Part shown: positions 40,592-48,673 of the stretch, in pieces
Numbering within the stretch: position 1 is the first letter of the stretch
Layout of the letters: each line of letters opens with the position of its first letter
DNA from: an uncultured Erythrobacter sp.
GTDB lineage: Bacteria; Pseudomonadota; Alphaproteobacteria; Sphingomonadales; Sphingomonadaceae
Reading direction: 5' to 3'
DNA: 64,000 nt
Assembly: GCA_947499095.1 (NCBI GenBank)
Contig: CANMMR010000003.1
Location: 62,001 to 126,000 of the forward strand
The notes under the pieces: generated by a model
Seen by the model: only the letters and a program-made list of their open reading frames with translations
Told to the model about the DNA's origin: nothing
Database searches by the model: none
Program-made: the position numbers and the translations under genes

Positions 40592-41773
40592 TCAGCCCTG
40601 TTTGCGGCTCAGTTCGCGCATCGCGTCGTCGAGGCCGTCCAGTGTCAGCGGATACATCCGGTCGTTGACGAGGTGTTTCATCACCTTGGTCGACTGCGAA
40701 TATCCCCACTGCTTTTCGGGCACGGGATTGAGCCAGACGGTCGCGGGATAGGTGTTGGTGACTCGGCTCATCCAGGTGGCACCCGCTTCCTCGTTCATAT
40801 GCTCGACGCTGCCGCCCGCATGGGTGATCTCATAGGGGCTCATGGCTGCGTCGCCGACGAACACGACCTTGTAGTCGTGGCCGTATTTGTGGAGGATATC
40901 CCAGGTCTTGGTCCGCTCCTGCCAGCGGCGGCGATTGTCCTTCCACACGCCTTCGTAGAGGCAATTGTGGAAGTAGAAAAATTCCAGGTTCTTGAACTCG
41001 CTGGTCGCGGCGCTGAACAGCTCTTCGGTGATCTTGATGAACGGGTCCATCGATCCGCCCACATCGAGGAACAGCAGCAGTTTCACCGCATTGCGCCGTT
41101 CCGGTCGCATATGGATATCGAGCCACCCCTGCTTCGCCGTGCCGTCGATAGTCGCGTCGATATCGAGCTGGTCCGCCGCGCCTTCCCGCGCGAAGCGGCG
41201 CAGGCGACGCAGCGCCATCTTGATGTTGCGGGTGCCCAGTTCCTTGGTGTTGTCGAGGTTCTTGAACTCGCGCTTGTCCCACACCTTGATCGCGCGCTTG
41301 TGCTTGCTTTCGCCGCCGATGCGCACGCCTTCGGGGTTATAGCCCGAATTGCCGAACGGGCTGGTGCCGCCGGTGCCGATCCACTTGTTGCCGCCCTGGT
41401 GGCGCTTCTCCTGCTCCTCGAGCCGCTTCTTCAGCGTCTCCATGATCTCGTCCCAGTCGCCGAGCGACTTGATCTTTTCCATCTCCTCGTCGGAGAGGAA
41501 CTTCTCGGCGACGGCCTTCAGCCAGTCTTCCGGAATATCGACCGGGTTCTGGCCGTAATCGGACAGGATGCCCTTGAAGACCTTGGCAAAGACCTGGTCG
41601 AAGCGATCGATCAGACCTTCGTCTTTCACGAAGGTCGCGCGGGAGAGGTAGTAGAAGGCTTCCGGCGTCTGCTCGATCACATCCTTGTCGAGCGCCTCGA
41701 GCAGTGTGAGGTGTTCCTTGAAGCTTGCCGAAATTCCGGCAGCGCGCAGCTCGTCGACGAAATTGAAAAACAT
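40592..41773 (-). CDS. VWA domain protein (CoxE/YehP-like), partner of a MoxR ATPase
   Basis: The 393-residue protein has a helical N-terminal half (about 1-150, rich in Glu/Lys) and a C-terminal von Willebrand factor A domain. The MIDAS metal site is visible as DVGGSMD near residue 237 (DxGxS), with the downstream VFVGDAAMSPYE. Such proteins act with MoxR AAA ATPases as a chaperone pair. The MoxR gene lies at 43721-44587 on the same strand, but a divergent chemoreceptor and a GFA gene lie between. Confidence 0.9.
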   Translation of the reverse strand: MFFNFVDELRAAGISASFKEHLTLLEALDKDVIEQTPEAFYYLSRATFVKDEGLIDRFDQVFAKVFKGILSDYGQNPVDIPEDWLKAVAEKFLSDEEMEKIKSLGDWDEIMETLKKRLEEQEKRHQGGNKWIGTGGTSPFGNSGYNPEGVRIGGESKHKRAIKVWDKREFKNLDNTKELGTRNIKMALRRLRRFAREGAADQLDIDATIDGTAKQGWLDIHMRPERRNAVKLLLFLDVGGSMDPFIKITEELFSAATSEFKNLEFFYFHNCLYEGVWKDNRRRWQERTKTWDILHKYGHDYKVVFVGDAAMSPYEITHAGGSVEHMNEEAGATWMSRVTNTYPATVWLNPVPEKQWGYSQSTKVMKHLVNDRMYPLTLDGLDDAMRELSRKQG

Positions 41774-41829
41774 GACACGGGCTTAGCGCCCTCTACCGCG
41801 ATGGCGAAGCGAAAATCGGCGAAGGCTGC

Positions 41830-41858
41830 TTAACCGGGCAATAACCATTCCCGGTTAA
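41830..41858. promoter_or_regulatory. Perfect 9-11-9 inverted repeat between divergent genes
   Basis: TTAACCGGG (41830-41838) and CCCGGTTAA (41850-41858) are perfect inverse complements with an 11-base spacer, in the 125-base region between the VWA and chemoreceptor genes. The left part also reads TTAA-N7-ATAA, one base off the CtrA consensus TTAA-N7-TTAA, so a CtrA-like regulator is an alternative reading. Confidence 0.55.
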
Positions 41859-41898
41859 CCCCTAAATCGGGTCTAGAAATACAGGGACGTGGCCAAGC

Positions 41899-43299
41899 AT
41901 GGAAATGCGCGAAATCGCGATGACGGACAGCAAGGACTTGTCGGCAATTCCGGAGAGTTGCGGCAAGGTGACGGTCGGATGCTCCGATGTCGCGGGGATC
42001 GTGCAAGGCGTCATCGACTCGTTCGGCCACTTGCGCTCCGAATATGTCGAATTGCAGGGCACGGTCTCCGCACTCGACGAAGACCAGCGCATGGTGCTCG
42101 AAGCGACCGACGAAGCGCGTCTGCTGTCGCAGCGCGCCATCGAGCGGCTTTCCCAGGGTTCCGAACTTATCGGCAATTCGCTCGGTCAGATCGGTAATCT
42201 TCTGGGTCTAGTGGAAACGCTGACCGAGCATGTCACCGGCTTCGCTGCGGCAATGGACCAGGTCCGCCGCAGTTCGCAGGAAATCGACCAGATTGCCGAG
42301 ACGACGAACATCCTCGCCCTCAACGCGACGATCGAGGCGATGCGTGCTGGCGAACAGGGCCGCACCTTCGCCGTCGTGGCCAACGAGGTGAAAACGCTCG
42401 CCAGCGAGACGCGTCGGGCCACCGAGGAAATCGGCCGGACGATCGACACGCTTGGCGAAGAAGCCGAACAGGTGATCGAGAAAATCCAAGTCGGCGCCAC
42501 CGCCAGCGCCGAGGCCAAGAGTTCGGTCACTGCCATCGAACATACGCTTCAGGGCGTCACCGAACTGATCGGCGAGGTCGATCAGCAGCAGGACCAGATC
42601 GCCCGCAATACCGCGACCATTTCGGAACATGTTCACCGTGTCCAGGATACGCTTGGCGATTTCGACACCGCGGTCAGCGACAACGAGCAGAAGCTTGCCA
42701 CTGCGCACGACCGCATGGAAGATCTCGAGCTGACCGCCAGCGACATGTTCGACAATCTGGTCAAAGCCGGACTTTCGCCCGACGACAGCCTGATGGTGGA
42801 TAAGGCTCGAAGCTATGCCGAAGAAATAACCAAGCTTGCCGAGAACGCACTGGCCGCCGGCTCACTGACTATGGAGCAGCTGTTCGACCAGAATTACGTG
42901 CATGTCGCAGGCACCAATCCCAAGCAGTACAGGACATCCCTCTGCGCCTGGGCCGATGCCAACTGGCGCCCCGTAAACGACCGGGTGGTTGCCGAAGGCG
43001 GCGCGATCATGATGTGTTCGCAGGCCGACATGAACGGGTTCCTTCCCACGCATATCAGCGACCGTTGCCGCAAACCCACCGGAGACATCACGCACGACAC
43101 GACCTACTGCAGGAACGGTCGCATCATGCTGTACGGTATCGACAAGAAGGCCAAACAGCAGAACGATGCATTCATGATGGCGGTCTATCGCCAGGAGGGG
43201 GACGGGAAAAACTACGTCGTCGTGCGGAATGTCTATGTGCCGATCGTAATCAATGGTCGCCGCTGGGGCGACTTCGAACTGGCCTACAGCTTCCGCTGA
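41899..43299 (+). CDS. Soluble methyl-accepting chemotaxis-type receptor
   Basis: The 466-residue protein has no membrane segment. A coiled-coil signalling domain spans about 60-280 with the MCP hairpin [20 protein letters not shown], then [20 protein letters not shown], close to the canonical tip. The C-terminal ~150 residues form a separate domain ([37 protein letters not shown]) with paired Cys, also seen after other soluble receptors. No che genes lie nearby, so the pathway is encoded elsewhere. An ATG seven codons on (41920) is an alternative start. Confidence 0.85.
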   Translation: MEMREIAMTDSKDLSAIPESCGKVTVGCSDVAGIVQGVIDSFGHLRSEYVELQGTVSALDEDQRMVLEATDEARLLSQRAIERLSQGSELIGNSLGQIGNLLGLVETLTEHVTGFAAAMDQVRRSSQEIDQIAETTNILALNATIEAMRAGEQGRTFAVVANEVKTLASETRRATEEIGRTIDTLGEEAEQVIEKIQVGATASAEAKSSVTAIEHTLQGVTELIGEVDQQQDQIARNTATISEHVHRVQDTLGDFDTAVSDNEQKLATAHDRMEDLELTASDMFDNLVKAGLSPDDSLMVDKARSYAEEITKLAENALAAGSLTMEQLFDQNYVHVAGTNPKQYRTSLCAWADANWRPVNDRVVAEGGAIMMCSQADMNGFLPTHISDRCRKPTGDITHDTTYCRNGRIMLYGIDKKAKQQNDAFMMAVYRQEGDGKNYVVVRNVYVPIVINGRRWGDFELAYSFR

Positions 43300-43721
43300 G
43301 AAACGGAGATCAGGGGCGAACCCGGCCCCGCTTCATGCACGGGCATTCCATCGGGAAAAGGTGCCCAAGACGGCGCGCTTCGGCCCCAGATGATATAGCT
43401 TGGCGGACAGATTTCTGGATCGTCGAGAGTTCCGGCCCGCACCCGCATCGGCTGCGCCGGCCCCACCACGGTCTTCGAATACATTTGCGATCCGCATTCG
43501 CTGCAAAAGCCGCGTTCCACGGTGTTTCCGCTGTCGGCGACGCGGCGTAGCACGGTCATCGCGCCGGAATAGGTAACGGTGTCGGCATCGAACAGGACAT
43601 TGACCGTCGCCATGCCGCTGGCAATGCGCTGGCAATCGCGGCACCAGCAATAGCGCGCGCCTTGCGGCTCGCCACCGATGGTGAAGCGGACGCTCCCGCA
43701 AAAGCATCCGCCCTCGTGCAT
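43284..43721 (-). CDS. GFA family zinc-binding protein
   Basis: The 145-residue protein has the GFA (glutathione-dependent formaldehyde-activating-like) fold with zinc-binding Cys in [19 protein letters not shown] and [10 protein letters not shown]. Most family members are not formaldehyde-activating enzymes; the role is generally unknown. It overlaps the chemoreceptor 3' end by 16 bases on the opposite strand and its start overlaps the MoxR stop by one base. Confidence 0.88.
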   Translation of the reverse strand: MHEGGCFCGSVRFTIGGEPQGARYCWCRDCQRIASGMATVNVLFDADTVTYSGAMTVLRRVADSGNTVERGFCSECGSQMYSKTVVGPAQPMRVRAGTLDDPEICPPSYIIWGRSAPSWAPFPDGMPVHEAGPGSPLISVSQRKL

Positions 43722-44587
43722 CAGCTCTGGCGCCGGGCCATGAACGCGAGACGTTCGAACATCATCACGTCCTGCTCGTTCTTGAGCAGCGCGCCGTGAA
43801 GCGGCGGGATCGCACTGTTGGGATTGGCGTCCTGCAGCGTCTCGAGCGGCATGTCTTCGTTCATCAGCAGCTTCAGCCAGTCGAGCAGCTCGCTGGTGCT
43901 GGGCTTCTTCTTGAGGCCCGGCACTTCGCGCAGCTCGTAGAAGATATCCATCGCCTTCTTGACCAGTGTTTTCTGGATGTCGGGATAATGGACGTCGATG
44001 ATCTCCTGCATCGTCTCGCGATCAGGAAACTTGATGTAGTGGAAGAAGCAGCGGCGCAGGAAGGCGTCGGGCAATTCCTTCTCGTTGTTCGAGGTGATGA
44101 CCACGATCGGCCGCTCCTTCGCCTCGATCCGCTCATGCGTTTCGTAGACGTCGAAGCTCATGCGATCGAGTTCCTGCAACAGGTCGTTGGGGAACTCGAT
44201 ATCGGCCTTGTCGATCTCGTCGATCAGCAGGACGGGCAACTGCTCGATGGTGAAGGCTTCCCACAGCTTGCCCTTCTTGATGTAATTCGAAATGTCGTGC
44301 ACCCGCTCGTCGCCGAGCTGTCCATCGCGCAGGCGGGCGACCGCGTCGTATTCGTAAAGGCCCTGCTGCGCCTTGGTGGTGGACTTCACATTCCACTCGA
44401 TCAGCGGCGCATCGAGCGCCTTCGAAATCTCGTGCGCGAGCACCGTCTTGCCCGTACCCGGCTCACCCTTCACCAGCAGCGGACGGCGCAGCGTTACTGC
44501 GGCATTGACCGCGACCTTGAGGTCTTCGGTGGCGATATAGGACTGGGTGCCTTCGAAACGGGTCTGGTCGGAAGTCTGGTCGGCCAT
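43721..44587 (-). CDS. MoxR-family AAA+ ATPase
   Basis: The ATG at 44587 gives 288 residues. Walker A is GEPGTGKT at 41-48, Walker B is VLLIDEIDKAD near 107, and the sensor residues occur in VVITSNNEKELPDAFLRRCF. MoxR ATPases couple with a VWA-domain protein to mature or assemble a target complex; the likely partner is the VWA gene at 40592-41773. The upstream frame extension overlaps the divergent hydrolase-OsmC gene and is rejected. Confidence 0.92.
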   Translation of the reverse strand: MADQTSDQTRFEGTQSYIATEDLKVAVNAAVTLRRPLLVKGEPGTGKTVLAHEISKALDAPLIEWNVKSTTKAQQGLYEYDAVARLRDGQLGDERVHDISNYIKKGKLWEAFTIEQLPVLLIDEIDKADIEFPNDLLQELDRMSFDVYETHERIEAKERPIVVITSNNEKELPDAFLRRCFFHYIKFPDRETMQEIIDVHYPDIQKTLVKKAMDIFYELREVPGLKKKPSTSELLDWLKLLMNEDMPLETLQDANPNSAIPPLHGALLKNEQDVMMFERLAFMARRQS

Positions 44588-44688
44588 CGGTTTTCCCTTG
44601 CAACTTGACGGGAGCGTTAGTGGGAGGGCACGCGAAGGGCAAGGGGGCGTTGTAACCTCCATGACCCGCCGGACGGACAGGAGAGCAA

Positions 44689-45900
44689 ATGCCGACCGAA
44701 CCAATAACGATCACGACCGAAGCGGGCCATGCGCTCGAAGGGTCCCTCGAACTTCCGACCGGGCTGGTGCGGGGCGCCGCGCTGTTCGCGCATTGCTTCA
44801 CCTGCACGAAGAACAGCAAGGCCGCCGTCACCGTGGCGCGCGCGCTGGCGCAGGAGGGCATTGCGACGTTGCGGTTCGACTTTACCGGGCTGGGCGGTAG
44901 CGAGGGCGAGTTCGGACGCGCCGGCTTCGCGACGGACGTTGCGGATCTGGTCGATGCAGCGAAGGTATTGGTCGAGCGGTTCGGCGGCCCGCTCCTGCTG
45001 GTCGGGCATTCGCTGGGCGGGGCTGCCGTGCTGGCCGCTGCCGACGATCTGGGCCTGGAGCACGTCGCCGCCATCGCCACCATCGGCGCGCCCAGCGATG
45101 TGCCGCATGTGCTGGAGAATATCGACGGCGACCTCGATTCGATCCGCGCGGGGAAGGAAGCCCCCGTGACCATCGGCGGGCGCGAATTCAGCCTCAGCAA
45201 GGAATTCCTCGACAAGGTCGAAAGCGCCGACCTGCTGGCCGAGGTGGCCCGCATCCGCAAGCCGCTGATGTTCCTCCACTCGCCGACCGACCAGATCGTC
45301 GGCATCGAGCACGCGAGCGCGCTGTTCCAAGCGGCGAAACATCCCAAGAGCTTCGTCAGTCTCGAGGGGGCGGATCACCTGCTGGTCAAGGAAGCAGACG
45401 CGCACTTCGCCGCCACGGTCATCGCCGGATGGGCGCAGCGCTATCTGCCCCTGCGCGACGACTGGCCGATGCCGGAGGACGGCGTGGTCGTGAAAATGGG
45501 CCACGGCAAGTTCGGCACCGAGGTCCACACCAAGAACCACCGCTTCATCGCCGACGAACCGCGCAGCTATGGAGGCGACGATACCGGCCCTACGCCTTAC
45601 GACCTGCTCAACGCCGCACTCGGCACCTGCACCGCAATGACCATGAAGATGTATGCGGATCGCAAGGAGTGGCCGCTGGAGGGCGTGACCGTCGCAGTAC
45701 GCCACGAACGCCAGCACGCGGACGAATGCGACCACGTCGAAGCGATGGAGCAGGGCAAGCAGCTCCAGGCGCTCCACCGGACGATTACGATCGAGGGCAT
45801 CGGGCTGGACGAGGACCAGCGCGCGAAGCTGATCGAGATTGCCGATAAGTGCCCGGTACACAAGACGCTCGAAGGCGAGCTGCATGTGCATACGGATTAG
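44689..45900 (+). CDS. Bifunctional alpha/beta-hydrolase/OsmC fusion protein
   Basis: The 403-residue protein fuses an alpha/beta hydrolase (about 1-255) to an OsmC/YhfA-like domain (about 270-403). The hydrolase nucleophile is Ser108 in GHSLGG, with Asp and His in SPTDQIVG and EGADHLLV. The OsmC half holds the redox Cys pair, Cys314 in LGTCTAM and Cys388 in DKCPVHKTL. OsmC proteins reduce organic hydroperoxides. The fusion is a known architecture; its substrate is not. Confidence 0.9.
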   Translation: MPTEPITITTEAGHALEGSLELPTGLVRGAALFAHCFTCTKNSKAAVTVARALAQEGIATLRFDFTGLGGSEGEFGRAGFATDVADLVDAAKVLVERFGGPLLLVGHSLGGAAVLAAADDLGLEHVAAIATIGAPSDVPHVLENIDGDLDSIRAGKEAPVTIGGREFSLSKEFLDKVESADLLAEVARIRKPLMFLHSPTDQIVGIEHASALFQAAKHPKSFVSLEGADHLLVKEADAHFAATVIAGWAQRYLPLRDDWPMPEDGVVVKMGHGKFGTEVHTKNHRFIADEPRSYGGDDTGPTPYDLLNAALGTCTAMTMKMYADRKEWPLEGVTVAVRHERQHADECDHVEAMEQGKQLQALHRTITIEGIGLDEDQRAKLIEIADKCPVHKTLEGELHVHTD

Positions 45901-45963
45901 CACGACGAAACTAGCGCATCCTGACTATTGTTCCGCCCCCGCTCTTTGTTGAAAAACAATTGC

Positions 45964-45980
45964 GACAGGACCTCCCTGTC
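45964..45980 (+). promoter_or_regulatory. Small hairpin before the first bacteriocin-like gene
   Basis: GACAGG-ACCTC-CCTGTC, a perfect six-base-pair stem with a five-base loop, ends ten bases before the ribosome site GGAG of the first small gene. It lies in the 100-base leader (45901-46000) that must also contain the promoter. No clear -35/-10 pair was found. Confidence 0.35.
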
Positions 45981-46000
45981 AGCAATATTTGGAGCGAAAA

Positions 46001-46222
46001 ATGGAACATATGAAGATCGAAGGCGTGCGCGACCTCAGTTTGACGGAGATCGGTGACGTCAACGGTGCGGTTAGCTGGTACGCCGTCGGAAAAGCGATTG
46101 GTACCGCTGCACGTGTCGGAGCCATCGGTGGTGCCGGAGCCGCTATCGGAGCGGCCGGTGTGGTCGCTGTGGCATTGGCAGTCGATTACGCTCTCGACGG
46201 TGAGCTGGACCTGATCGACTAA
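46001..46222 (+). CDS. Putative class II bacteriocin-like peptide 1 (double-glycine-type leader)
   Basis: From the ATG at 46001, six bases after GGAG, the precursor is 73 residues. The leader ends LSLTEIGDVNGA (residues 12-23), close to the double-glycine leader pattern LSxxELxxVxGG, but with GA at the processing site. The core (24-73) is Gly/Ala-rich and hydrophobic with GxxxG motifs at residues 30-34, 40-44 and 46-50, and ends acidic (DGELDLID). GxxxG motifs mark two-peptide (class IIb) bacteriocins. No ABC exporter is adjacent. An alternative is a small membrane or toxin peptide. Confidence 0.7.
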   Translation: MEHMKIEGVRDLSLTEIGDVNGAVSWYAVGKAIGTAARVGAIGGAGAAIGAAGVVAVALAVDYALDGELDLID

Positions 46223-46246
46223 TTTCCTGCAGAGGAGTATTATATC

Positions 46247-46429
46247 ATGATGGAACTGAATTTCGAAGAGATCGAGCAGATCGACGGCGGGGCATTTTTT
46301 ATTCCGCTGATTGTGGCCGGAGTGAAGGCGGGCCTGACCGCTGGTGGCGGTGCAGCCGCGCTGAAAGCGGGCATCACCATCGGGGTCGCCGGCGCGACTG
46401 CGGCACTCGCAGCAGAAATCATCGATTGA
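46247..46429 (+). CDS. Putative class II bacteriocin-like peptide 2 (double-glycine leader)
   Basis: A 60-residue precursor with ribosome site AGGAG nine bases before the ATG. Residues 1-15 (MMELNFEEIEQIDGG) are a clear double-glycine leader, normally cleaved after GG by a peptidase-containing ABC exporter. The 45-residue core has GxxxG motifs at 25-29, 29-33 and 42-46. Its end (ITIGVAGATAALAAEIID) resembles that of peptide 1, suggesting duplicated origin. It starts 24 bases after the first gene's stop, so the two are probably made together as a two-peptide system. Confidence 0.75.
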   Translation: MMELNFEEIEQIDGGAFFIPLIVAGVKAGLTAGGGAAALKAGITIGVAGATAALAAEIID

Positions 46430-46430
46430 G

Positions 46431-46559
46431 ATGTTCTGGCGTGGCCTGAAAAATGGATGGAATGCAGACCGTGGTGATCGCGGAAGGCAGTTTCAAACCG
46501 GCGTCACTATGGGAGCCGCGATTGCGGTTATCGGCGTGATGGCAATGGCAGCGCTATAG
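46431..46559 (+). CDS. Putative 42-residue membrane peptide, possible immunity or accessory protein
   Basis: An ATG one base after the second gene's stop opens a 42-codon frame. The N-terminal half is charged (FWRGLKNGWNADRGDRGRQ), and the C-terminal half is one hydrophobic segment (TMGAAIAVIGVMAMAAL). It has no own ribosome site, so reading would depend on translational coupling. Bacteriocin immunity proteins are often small membrane proteins, hence the guess; it has no recognised family. The stop lies at the base of the terminator stem. Confidence 0.5.
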   Translation: MFWRGLKNGWNADRGDRGRQFQTGVTMGAAIAVIGVMAMAAL

Positions 46560-46596
46560 GAGGCCGGAGGCGAACGCAGCTCGCACTCCGGCTCCT
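46558..46596 (+). terminator. Terminator hairpin after the peptide cluster
   Basis: Stem AGGAG(G)CCGGAG / CTCCGG-CTCCT (46558-46569 with 46586-46596, one bulged G) with a 16-base loop. It overlaps the last stop codon and also faces the convergent parE 3' end at 46618. No strong T run follows. Confidence 0.6.
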
Positions 46597-46617
46597 GCAT
46601 GCGTTGTTTCGGCTAGA

Positions 46618-48609
46618 TCACGCGTCGATCATCTCGCGATCGAACTCACCCGCATTGTTCTGGATAAAGTTGAAACGGTGCTCGGGATTGCGGCCCATGA
46701 GCTGGTCTACGAGTTCTTTCACCACCGCGCGCTGTTCGAATTCCGTGGGTAGCGTGATGCGGATCAGGCTGCGCGTGTCGGGGTTCATCGTCGTTTCACG
46801 CAGCTGGGCTGGGTTCATTTCGCCCAGGCCCTTGAAGCGGCCGACTTCCACCTTCTTGCCCTTGAACACCGTCTCTTCCAGCTCGGCGCGGTGCGCGTCG
46901 TCGCGGGCGTAGCGGCTCTCCTTGCCTGCGGTAAGCCGATAGAGCGGAGGCTGGGCGAGGTAGAGGTGCCCGCCGCGCACGACCTCCGGCATTTCCTGAA
47001 AGAAGAATGTCATCAGCAGCGTCGCGATATGTGCGCCGTCGACGTCGGCGTCGGTCATGATGATGATGCGGTCGTAGCGCAGGTTTTCCGGGTCGCAATC
47101 CTTGCGCGTGCCGCAGCCCATGGCGAGCGACAGATCGGCGATTTCGCTGTTCGCGCGAATCTTGTCTGCCGTGGCGCTGGCGACATTGAGGATCTTGCCG
47201 CGAATGGGGAGGATCGCCTGCGTCTTGCGGTCGCGCGCCTGCTTGGCGCTGCCACCAGCGGAATCGCCTTCGACGATGAAGAGTTCGGTCTCGCCATCGC
47301 CTTCGCCCGAACAATCGGTGAGCTTGCCCGGCAGGCGCAGCTTCTTCGCGTTGGTCGCGGTCTTGCGCTTGACCTCGCGCTCCTGCTTGCGGCGCAGGCG
47401 CTCGTCCATCCGCTCCATCACCTGACCGAGGAGCGCCTTGCCGCGGTCCATATTGTCGGTGAGGAAATGGTCGAAATGGTCGCGCACGGCATTCTCGACC
47501 AGCTTGGCGGCCTCGGGCGAGGTCAGGCGGTCCTTGGTCTGGCTCTGGAACTGCGGATCGCGGATGAAGACGCTGAGCATTACCTCGGCGCCAACCATCA
47601 CGTCGTCGGCGGTCAGGTCTTTCGATTTCTTGACCCCGGTGAGGTCGCCAAAAGCGCGTAGGCCCTTGGTCAAAGCCGCCCGTAACCCTTGCTCATGCGT
47701 GCCGCCGTCGGGCGTCGGCACGGTGTTGCAATACCAGCTGGTCGATCCGTCGGAGAAGAGCGGCCAGGCGATCGCCCATTCGACGCGGCCCTGCTGACTG
47801 CCGTCTTCGCCCTCGGGAAAATCCTGGTTGCCGGCGAAAGGCTGGGAGGTAACGCACTCGCGCCCGTTGATCTGCTCAGCCAGATGGTCCGCGAGGCCAC
47901 CGGGGAACTTGAAGACCGCCTCTTCCGGCACATCGTCCGAGACGAGGCTGTCCGCGCATTTCCAGCGGATCTCGACGCCCGCGAAGAGGTAGGCCTTGGA
48001 GCGGGCGAGCTTGAACAGACGCTTGGGATTGAACTTCCGGTCGCCGAAGATTTCGGTGTCGGGCACGAAACTGACGGTGGTCCCGCGCCGGTTCGGGGTT
48101 GGTCCCAGCTCCTGCAGCTTGCCGGTCGGGTGCCCCTTGGCGAATTCCTGCGCGTAGAGCGTCTTGTCGCGCGCGACCTCGACCCGCGTGTCGCTGCTCA
48201 GCGCGTTGACGACACTGACGCCGACCCCGTGCAGGCCGCCGCTGGTCGCATAGGCTTTGCCGGAGAACTTCCCGCCCGAGTGCAGCGTGGTGAGGATCAC
48301 CTCGAGCGTGGACTTGCCCGGATATTTCGGATGCTCCGCGACGGGAATGCCGCGGCCATTGTCGGATACAGTGACCTTATTGCCTTCGTCGAGCCGGATT
48401 TCGATGCGGCTTGCATGGCCCGCCACCGCCTCGTCCATCGCATTGTCGAGCACTTCGGCAACGAGGTGATGGAGTGCGCGGTCGTCGGTGCCGCCGATAT
48501 ACATGCCCGGACGGCGGCGGACGGGCTCGAGCCCCTCCAGCACCTCGATCGAGGAAGCATCGTAATCGCCGCTGGATGTGGGCGTGTTCTCGAAAAGATC
48601 GTCGGACAT
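46618..48609 (-). CDS. parE: DNA topoisomerase IV subunit B
   Basis: ATPase subunit of topoisomerase IV, which unlinks daughter chromosomes. The 663-residue protein has the GHKL motifs EVLDNAMDEA, DNGRGIPV and TSGGLHGVG, then a Toprim domain with EGDSAGGSAKQARDRKTQAI and DADVDGAHI. The absence of the long GyrB insert and the sequence QAILPIRGKILNV fit ParE. It converges on the small-peptide cluster. Confidence 0.95.
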   Translation of the reverse strand: MSDDLFENTPTSSGDYDASSIEVLEGLEPVRRRPGMYIGGTDDRALHHLVAEVLDNAMDEAVAGHASRIEIRLDEGNKVTVSDNGRGIPVAEHPKYPGKSTLEVILTTLHSGGKFSGKAYATSGGLHGVGVSVVNALSSDTRVEVARDKTLYAQEFAKGHPTGKLQELGPTPNRRGTTVSFVPDTEIFGDRKFNPKRLFKLARSKAYLFAGVEIRWKCADSLVSDDVPEEAVFKFPGGLADHLAEQINGRECVTSQPFAGNQDFPEGEDGSQQGRVEWAIAWPLFSDGSTSWYCNTVPTPDGGTHEQGLRAALTKGLRAFGDLTGVKKSKDLTADDVMVGAEVMLSVFIRDPQFQSQTKDRLTSPEAAKLVENAVRDHFDHFLTDNMDRGKALLGQVMERMDERLRRKQEREVKRKTATNAKKLRLPGKLTDCSGEGDGETELFIVEGDSAGGSAKQARDRKTQAILPIRGKILNVASATADKIRANSEIADLSLAMGCGTRKDCDPENLRYDRIIIMTDADVDGAHIATLLMTFFFQEMPEVVRGGHLYLAQPPLYRLTAGKESRYARDDAHRAELEETVFKGKKVEVGRFKGLGEMNPAQLRETTMNPDTRSLIRITLPTEFEQRAVVKELVDQLMGRNPEHRFNFIQNNAGEFDREMIDA

Positions 48610-48673
48610 GCGCCTAGCTATATCGTGCCGCAGCGGCGCGCTACAAGCGCATGGGCGAGGTTATCCGCCCCGC

